56,816 bases of DNA from an uncultured Muribaculaceae bacterium (GTDB lineage Bacteria > Bacteroidota > Bacteroidia > Bacteroidales > Muribaculaceae), in contig CAQFOZ010000008.1 in the NCBI GenBank assembly GCA_948788915.1, positions 1-56,816 on the forward strand, written 5' to 3'. The translations under genes and the position numbers were made by a program. This document shows, one piece after another, positions 52,799 to 56,816 of the stretch. Every line of letters begins with the position of its first letter. Positions within the stretch are counted from its first letter, which is position 1. The notes under the pieces were generated by a model. The model saw only the letters and a program-made list of their open reading frames with translations. It was not told the origin of the DNA and made no database searches.

Positions 52799-53893
52799 TT
52801 ACTTTTTATAATTCTTGTCGTAAAACCTTTTCTTAACCACCTTTGCCGGGAAAGTTTTCTTTCTGATACGAACCTCAACTTCTGTACCAAGCTTGTCAAA
52901 CGGCTTCTTTATCATGGCCATCGCCACACTTTTCCCGGTAGATATGGAACGGTAACCGGTAGTTATTTCGCCTATCTGCTCTCCGTTCACCTCAACCGGA
53001 TATCCATGCCTCGGAATGGCATTCCCTTCAAGTTCAAGACCAACTATACGACGGGTAACGCCCTCTGCCTTTTGTGCGGACAGAGCCTCCTTGCCGATAA
53101 ATTCCGGCTTATCAAGCTTGACAAACATACTCAGGCTTGCTTCAATCGGGGAGATATCTTCAGTAAGTTCATCTCCATAAAGCGGAAGTCCAACCTCAAA
53201 ACGGAGAGTATCGCGACAACCGAGTCCGCAAGGCTCAACTCCCCCTTTTATCAACTTGTCCCAGACATTTCTGATAAAATCATGGCTTCCATATATTTCA
53301 AAGCCATCCTCCCCTGTATAGCCGGTTCGGCTGACAATTATGTCCTCACCACTCATCGGCAGTGTCACGAAATTATAGAAAGCGATATTCTTCACCGGTA
53401 TGCCAAGAAGACGCTCCACGGCATCCTCCGCCTCTGGACCCTGAACAGCAACTTCCCCGTAATAAGGGCTCTGGTCTTCTATTTTTACATTGAAGCCATC
53501 GGCATTTTTCTTTATCCAGGCTACATCCTTATCTATATTGGATGCATTGATCACCAAGAAATACTCATCATCCTTTACTTTGTACACCAAAAGGTCATCT
53601 ACTGTACCTCCGTTCTCATAGCACATCATGCCATAAAAAATCTGTCCGTCAGGAGCTCCTGTCACATCATTGACAAAAATATGGCTTACAAATTTATATG
53701 CATCGGGACCGGTCACGCGGACTTCCCCCATGTGGCTTACATCAAACACACCCACATGTTGACGAACCGCATTATGCTCCTCTGTAATACCTTTATACTG
53801 AATAGGCATGTCAAAACCGGCGAAAGGAGACATCAAAGCACCCATCGCCACATGACGGTCATGTAGACACGTCTTCTGAATCTGTTGTTCCAT
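52799..53893 (-). CDS. gcvT: Glycine cleavage system T protein (aminomethyltransferase)
   Basis: It transfers the one-carbon unit from the lipoyl arm to tetrahydrofolate, releasing ammonia. The 364-residue product shows GVFDVSHMGEV (about 48-58, containing the catalytic Asp region), YTGEDGFEIY (about 192-201), LGCRDTLRFEVGLPLYG and EIGEITTGYRS-type folate residues near the end. It is first in gcvT-gcvH-gcvPA-gcvPB-lpdA, with a strong promoter upstream. No glycine riboswitch is seen. Confidence 0.97.
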   Translation of the reverse strand: MEQQIQKTCLHDRHVAMGALMSPFAGFDMPIQYKGITEEHNAVRQHVGVFDVSHMGEVRVTGPDAYKFVSHIFVNDVTGAPDGQIFYGMMCYENGGTVDDLLVYKVKDDEYFLVINASNIDKDVAWIKKNADGFNVKIEDQSPYYGEVAVQGPEAEDAVERLLGIPVKNIAFYNFVTLPMSGEDIIVSRTGYTGEDGFEIYGSHDFIRNVWDKLIKGGVEPCGLGCRDTLRFEVGLPLYGDELTEDISPIEASLSMFVKLDKPEFIGKEALSAQKAEGVTRRIVGLELEGNAIPRHGYPVEVNGEQIGEITTGYRSISTGKSVAMAMIKKPFDKLGTEVEVRIRKKTFPAKVVKKRFYDKNYKK

Positions 53894-53950
53894 GATATGT
53901 TATTTAACTTCTGTTTTCTTATTTATACCAATCATGCTATTGGCTCTCCG

Positions 53951-53982
53951 CAAATTTACAATTTGCGCTAAACACCTCCAAA
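53951..53982 (-). promoter_or_regulatory. Promoter of the gcv operon
   Basis: On the minus strand TTTG (53979-53982) and TAAATTTG (53951-53958) are spaced by 20 bases, matching both Bacteroidales boxes. The divergent porin promoter lies next to it. Confidence 0.7.
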
Positions 53983-53990
53983 TTTTTTTG

Positions 53991-53998
53991 TAACTTTG
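53991..53998 (+). promoter_or_regulatory. -7 promoter box of the porin gene
   Basis: TAACTTTG matches TAnnTTTG. It contains the TTG at 53996, which is therefore not the translation start of the porin gene. Confidence 0.55.
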
Positions 53999-54043
53999 TC
54001 GACCAAACTATACAATTTTGACTTCTTAAAGTGTGATATATTT

Positions 54044-55228
54044 ATGAAATCTTTTTCCCGACTAAAACAATACTTTCTGTTATTATCCATATTTTCATCT
54101 TTGCATTTATATTCAACAGAAAAACCACAACCCGAATTCAAGGTTTCTCCCATAGGTAGAATACACGTTGACGGTGCTGTATATTTTCCTGAAGGAAACG
54201 GATTCAAGCCTGGAGCCGCACTGTCGGAAATACGCGCAGGAGCCCGTGCGACATATGGGGACTGGATGGCTCGTATTGAAGTTGGCTATTCTTATGGCAA
54301 AATAGGAATGAAAGATGTATATATCCAGCGTTTTTTTAAAGCCGGAAACCATCTGCGTCTCGGATACTTCATTCCTCAGTTTGGCATACGTGGAGGGGGG
54401 TCAGCTTCATATAAACCTGCCATGATAACAGAAACACCGGAATCCTTTTTCCGTACAACCTCCCGAAAGATCGGACTCATGTACACCCACTGTGACAAAT
54501 TGTTTTCAGCATATGCAACTGCATTCGTAGGTGGACACTCATTGCTTTTTAGCGTCACGGAGCAGGGTAAAAGCAGTGTCGGCGGATCGTTGCGCGCAAC
54601 AATCCATCCTTTGACAAATCCAGGAAATATTTTTCAGGCCGGAATCTCCACATCCTATGAAACCGCCACACATACCCGTGTAATAAACGATGATGGAGAA
54701 GAGGTGGCTTCTGACGGATACCGTCAGTTCTCCGCCAGTTTCCCAACCACTGTATGCAAAGTAGCAATGCTGGAAGCAGATGTAAGGGATGCTGTCGGCG
54801 ACTGGAAAATATCACCGGAGATATCCTTTGCCAAAGGACGGTTTGCATTGGAAACTCAATATTATTATATGTCTGTAAAGCGTACCGGTTCACTCCCAGC
54901 ATACCATGCATCAGGAGTATACGCCATGTTGAGAGGAATTGTGTTTGGTGGCAAGGAATATACTTTCAGTTCTCCTGACAGTAATATTGCATACCCGTCG
55001 CCTAAATCTTTTGAACTGGTAGCAGCATTCAGTTACACTGATGCCAACTCAAAAGGAAGTGGAATTTATGGAGGAATTGCCAACGATTATAGTCTTACGG
55101 CCAATTATTATATAAACAAATATATGATTGCACGACTCCGCTATTCACACACAGCTGTTCACGGCAGTTGCGTTTCACCCAACCGCAATGTAAACACAAT
55201 CCAGGCTCGCCTGCAGTTTGTTTTCTAA
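54044..55228 (+). CDS. Outer-membrane porin-like protein (phosphate-selective porin O/P type)
   Basis: A signal peptide (about 22 residues) precedes a protein of alternating beta strands ending in VNTIQARLQFVF, with the terminal Phe typical of outer-membrane barrels. Strand patterns such as ARIEVGYSYGKIGMKDVYIQ and LRLGYFIPQFGIRGG resemble the O/P-type porins of Bacteroidetes, whose members often help import anions. Substrate is not determinable. ATG 54044 (394 residues) is chosen because the upstream TTG lies in the promoter. The permease gene follows after 12 bases. Confidence 0.8.
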   Translation: MKSFSRLKQYFLLLSIFSSLHLYSTEKPQPEFKVSPIGRIHVDGAVYFPEGNGFKPGAALSEIRAGARATYGDWMARIEVGYSYGKIGMKDVYIQRFFKAGNHLRLGYFIPQFGIRGGGSASYKPAMITETPESFFRTTSRKIGLMYTHCDKLFSAYATAFVGGHSLLFSVTEQGKSSVGGSLRATIHPLTNPGNIFQAGISTSYETATHTRVINDDGEEVASDGYRQFSASFPTTVCKVAMLEADVRDAVGDWKISPEISFAKGRFALETQYYYMSVKRTGSLPAYHASGVYAMLRGIVFGGKEYTFSSPDSNIAYPSPKSFELVAAFSYTDANSKGSGIYGGIANDYSLTANYYINKYMIARLRYSHTAVHGSCVSPNRNVNTIQARLQFVF

Positions 55229-55240
55229 TCCTGAATCCTG

Positions 55241-56482
55241 ATGAGCTATCCTTTCTTTTTGGCAAGAAGAATATCTTTATCTTCCGGAGAGCGCAACGGT
55301 GCACCCGCCGTAAAAGTAGCGGTAATCGCCGTCGCTCTTTCAGTAACGGTAATGATGATGGCCATAGCCATTGTTCTTGGATTTAAGAGAGAGATACGCA
55401 ATAAAGTCATAGGATTCAATTCACATATCAGCCTATATGTTGTGCCTCAGTCGGAAGGAGAATCAAACCTTATTACACTCACGCCAACCTTAAAAAAAAT
55501 CCTTGAATCCAAAGAATATATAACCGATTATAGTCTTGAAGCATCAATCCCGGCAATTTTAAAGACTTCAGACAATTTCAAAGGTGTCTATCTCAAAAGC
55601 ACTGAAGGTAATACAATCAGCAAATTTATAAAAGACAATCTTGAGGAAGGCAGTTTCCCGGACTATACTAAAGATGGCAACTCCCTGAAAATATTGATAT
55701 CCCGTCTTGCTGCCGATAAATTAGGTCTGAAAACCGGAGACCGTATCGACACATATTTCATGACAGGATCCTTAAAGATGCGTCGTCTTGAAATTGCCGG
55801 AATATTTAACTCCCACTTCGATTCTTATGATGATGTATTTATATACGGAGCGTTGCCCCTTATACAGAATTTAGGCGATATAGGGAGATCTGAAGGAATA
55901 TCTGTGTCCATTCAGACAAAAGACTTCGAAAAGCTTATACCTTATACAGATGACCTTTCATTTTCTCTCAGAGAAGCTCTTGCCTCAGGTATGGTATACA
56001 AAATGTACAGGGTAGAAAACGCATATACACACGGAGCGGGATTTTTCAACTGGCTTTCACTGCTTGACACAAATGTCATTGTAATTCTGACATTGATGAC
56101 AATTGTGGCGTGTGCCACACTTATATCCGGAATGCTTATAATAATTCTTGATAAAAAAAGATTTATAGCCTTATTACGCGCCTTAGGCTCTCCCAACAAG
56201 GCTGTACGCCGTGTATTCATTTTTCTTGCACTAAGAATTGCATTGGCTGGACTTATTATAGGCAATGCTATATCCTTGTTGATTCTCTATATTCAGGACA
56301 AATGGCATATTCTGCCGTTGGATGCTGAAACATACTACATAGATTTCGTACCGGTAAAAATTGATTATCCCGCGATTATAATTCTAAATATCGCCACTCT
56401 TGCCATAATTTATCTTTGTCTTATATTGCCCTCCTCATTTGTGTCTAAGATTTCCCCCGCCGAGATTCTTAAAACAGAATAA
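55241..56482 (+). CDS. FtsX/LolC-LolE-like ABC transporter permease
   Basis: The 413-residue protein has the MacB/LolCE layout: one helix near residues 25-48, a large periplasmic domain (about 50-265), three C-terminal helices (about 275-300, 325-350, 375-400) and the ending ISPAEILKTE. The GSPNKAVRRVFIFLA segment is the coupling-helix region. In Gram-negative cells such permeases with LolD extract lipoproteins for the outer membrane. No ATPase gene is within the window. It follows the porin gene by 12 bases. Confidence 0.9.
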   Translation: MSYPFFLARRISLSSGERNGAPAVKVAVIAVALSVTVMMMAIAIVLGFKREIRNKVIGFNSHISLYVVPQSEGESNLITLTPTLKKILESKEYITDYSLEASIPAILKTSDNFKGVYLKSTEGNTISKFIKDNLEEGSFPDYTKDGNSLKILISRLAADKLGLKTGDRIDTYFMTGSLKMRRLEIAGIFNSHFDSYDDVFIYGALPLIQNLGDIGRSEGISVSIQTKDFEKLIPYTDDLSFSLREALASGMVYKMYRVENAYTHGAGFFNWLSLLDTNVIVILTLMTIVACATLISGMLIIILDKKRFIALLRALGSPNKAVRRVFIFLALRIALAGLIIGNAISLLILYIQDKWHILPLDAETYYIDFVPVKIDYPAIIILNIATLAIIYLCLILPSSFVSKISPAEILKTE

Positions 56483-56528
56483 ATGAGTTCATCCGTATTA
56501 TTATACGATCTATTATACGATTCTTAAT

Positions 56529-56768
56529 AACTCTCACTACCCCGCCTCTGTTAGAACTGCGACTTGTCCCCAAGTCGCGCACTTGAATCCCCGTGTCTTA
56601 AACTCTCACTACCCCGTCTCGGTTAGGACTGCGACTTGTCCTCAAGTCGCGCACTTGAATCCCCGTGTCTTAAACTCTCACTGCCCCGTCTCTGTTAGGA
56701 TTGCGACTTGTCCTCAAGTCGCGCACTTGACTTATCCCCAAGTCGCGCACTTGAATCCCCGTGTCTTA
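56529..56768. repeat. Tandem repeat of 72 bases with internal hairpin, at the contig end
   Basis: Three units start with AACTCTCACT at 56529, 56601 and 56673, a period of 72. Each contains GCGACTTG-TCCY-CAAGTCGC, a perfect eight-pair hairpin, then GCACTTGAATCCCCGTGTCT. The third unit has an extra internal copy of about 24 bases (CCCCAAGTCGCGCACTTGA). The array runs straight into adapter sequence, so its true length is unknown. Confidence 0.9.
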
Positions 56769-56816
56769 AGATCGGAAGAGCACACGTCTGAACTCCAGTC
56801 ACACACAGAAATCGCG
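56769..56816 (+). other. Illumina sequencing adapter (contamination)
   Basis: From 56769 the sequence is the TruSeq read-1 adapter, beginning AGATCGGAAGAGC and continuing exactly to position 56802. Eight bases that look like a sample index (ACACAGAA) follow, then ATCGCG where the adapter would read ATCTCG. This is a library artefact and not part of the genome. Confidence 0.97.

Noticed and set aside
53006..53866. 286-codon open frame on the plus strand inside gcvT
   Set aside because: Antisense to a complete GcvT; composition (many His, Ile, Tyr, Cys) is that of a shadow frame.
53894..54043. Glycine riboswitch upstream of gcvT
   Set aside because: The leader is under 60 bases and shows two promoter boxes but none of the stem structure of the glycine aptamer.
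53996..54043. Upstream TTG start adding 16 residues to the porin
   Set aside because: The TTG lies inside the -7 promoter box, and the added residues precede a normal signal peptide.
56529..56768. Possible CRISPR array from the evenly spaced repeats at the end
   Set aside because: The units are directly adjacent 72-base tandem copies without unique spacers, and no cas gene is present.
1..56816. tRNA or rRNA genes
   Set aside because: Scanning the intergenic stretches by eye for TTCGA-type T arms and CCA ends found no complete cloverleaf, and no rRNA-like segment was seen; a tRNA-finding program would be decisive.

Overview
The window reads as a chromosomal contig from a gut Bacteroidales bacterium, most likely of the Muribaculaceae (S24-7) group. 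The support is the Bacteroidales-type promoters (TAnnTTTG boxes, several with TTTG about 20 bases upstream), the lack of clear Shine-Dalgarno sites, lipoproteins with an acidic stretch after the lipobox, a type III glutamine synthetase, a GT3-type glycogen synthase, an EF-G2 paralogue and an oxalate operon. The species cannot be named from sequence alone. The last 48 bases are Illumina adapter, not genome.

Layout. 0.2-7.4 kb (+): endonuclease IV, an SLC45-type MFS transporter, a lipoprotein, a serine hydrolase, an HD-domain protein, an acidic coiled-coil protein and an ion channel. 7.5-9.3 kb (-): DedA protein and a diiron flavoprotein. 9.4-10.7 kb (+): DUF486 protein and a tRNA-dihydrouridine synthase. 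10.8-16.5 kb (-): ssb-speA-truA-ligA-rpe. 16.8-18.2 kb (-): ArgR with an ArgC-like protein that lacks the catalytic Cys. 18.4-23.1 kb (-): a compact cluster (BadF-type kinase, GDSL esterase, DUF5106 thioredoxin-like protein, DoxX, MnmA, bifunctional nuclease). 23.3-31.2 kb (-): a 21-residue-repeat LRR protein, a small membrane protein, glutamine synthetase III, dapF-dapL and hemW, with a probable small RNA on the + strand at about 25.3-25.5 kb. 31.4-38.0 kb (+): EF-G2, then frc-oxc-AEC transporter for oxalate. 38.4-45.6 kb (+): a DUF3127 protein with an SSB-like tail, glycogen synthase and phosphorylase, rsmG, an MBL hydrolase and a hypothetical. 45.6-48.1 kb (+): a start-less reading frame and an acyl-CoA synthetase bracketed by 9-base repeats. 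48.2-53.9 kb (-): the full glycine cleavage operon gcvT-gcvH-gcvPA-gcvPB-lpdA. 54.0-56.5 kb (+): a porin and a LolC/E-like permease, then 72-base tandem repeats.

The most unusual structure is a family of palindromic intergenic elements of about 150-200 bases. Four full copies (1113-1265, 16591-16775, 38098-38280, 39029-39225) share a fold: terminal inverted repeats, a long imperfect stem and a small apical hairpin, followed in three of the four by CGACTGA. Shorter relatives or remnants lie near 88-130, 31209-31238 and 33575-33593. No protein in the window explains them.

Functionally, frc-oxc-AEC would import oxalate and decarboxylate it to formate and CO2, in the same gene order as E. coli yfdW-yfdU-yfdV. 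The glycogen synthase/phosphorylase pair would store and release glucose. The gcv operon links glycine to one-carbon units. EF-G2 lacks the catalytic GTPase histidine, consistent with a starvation-type elongation factor.
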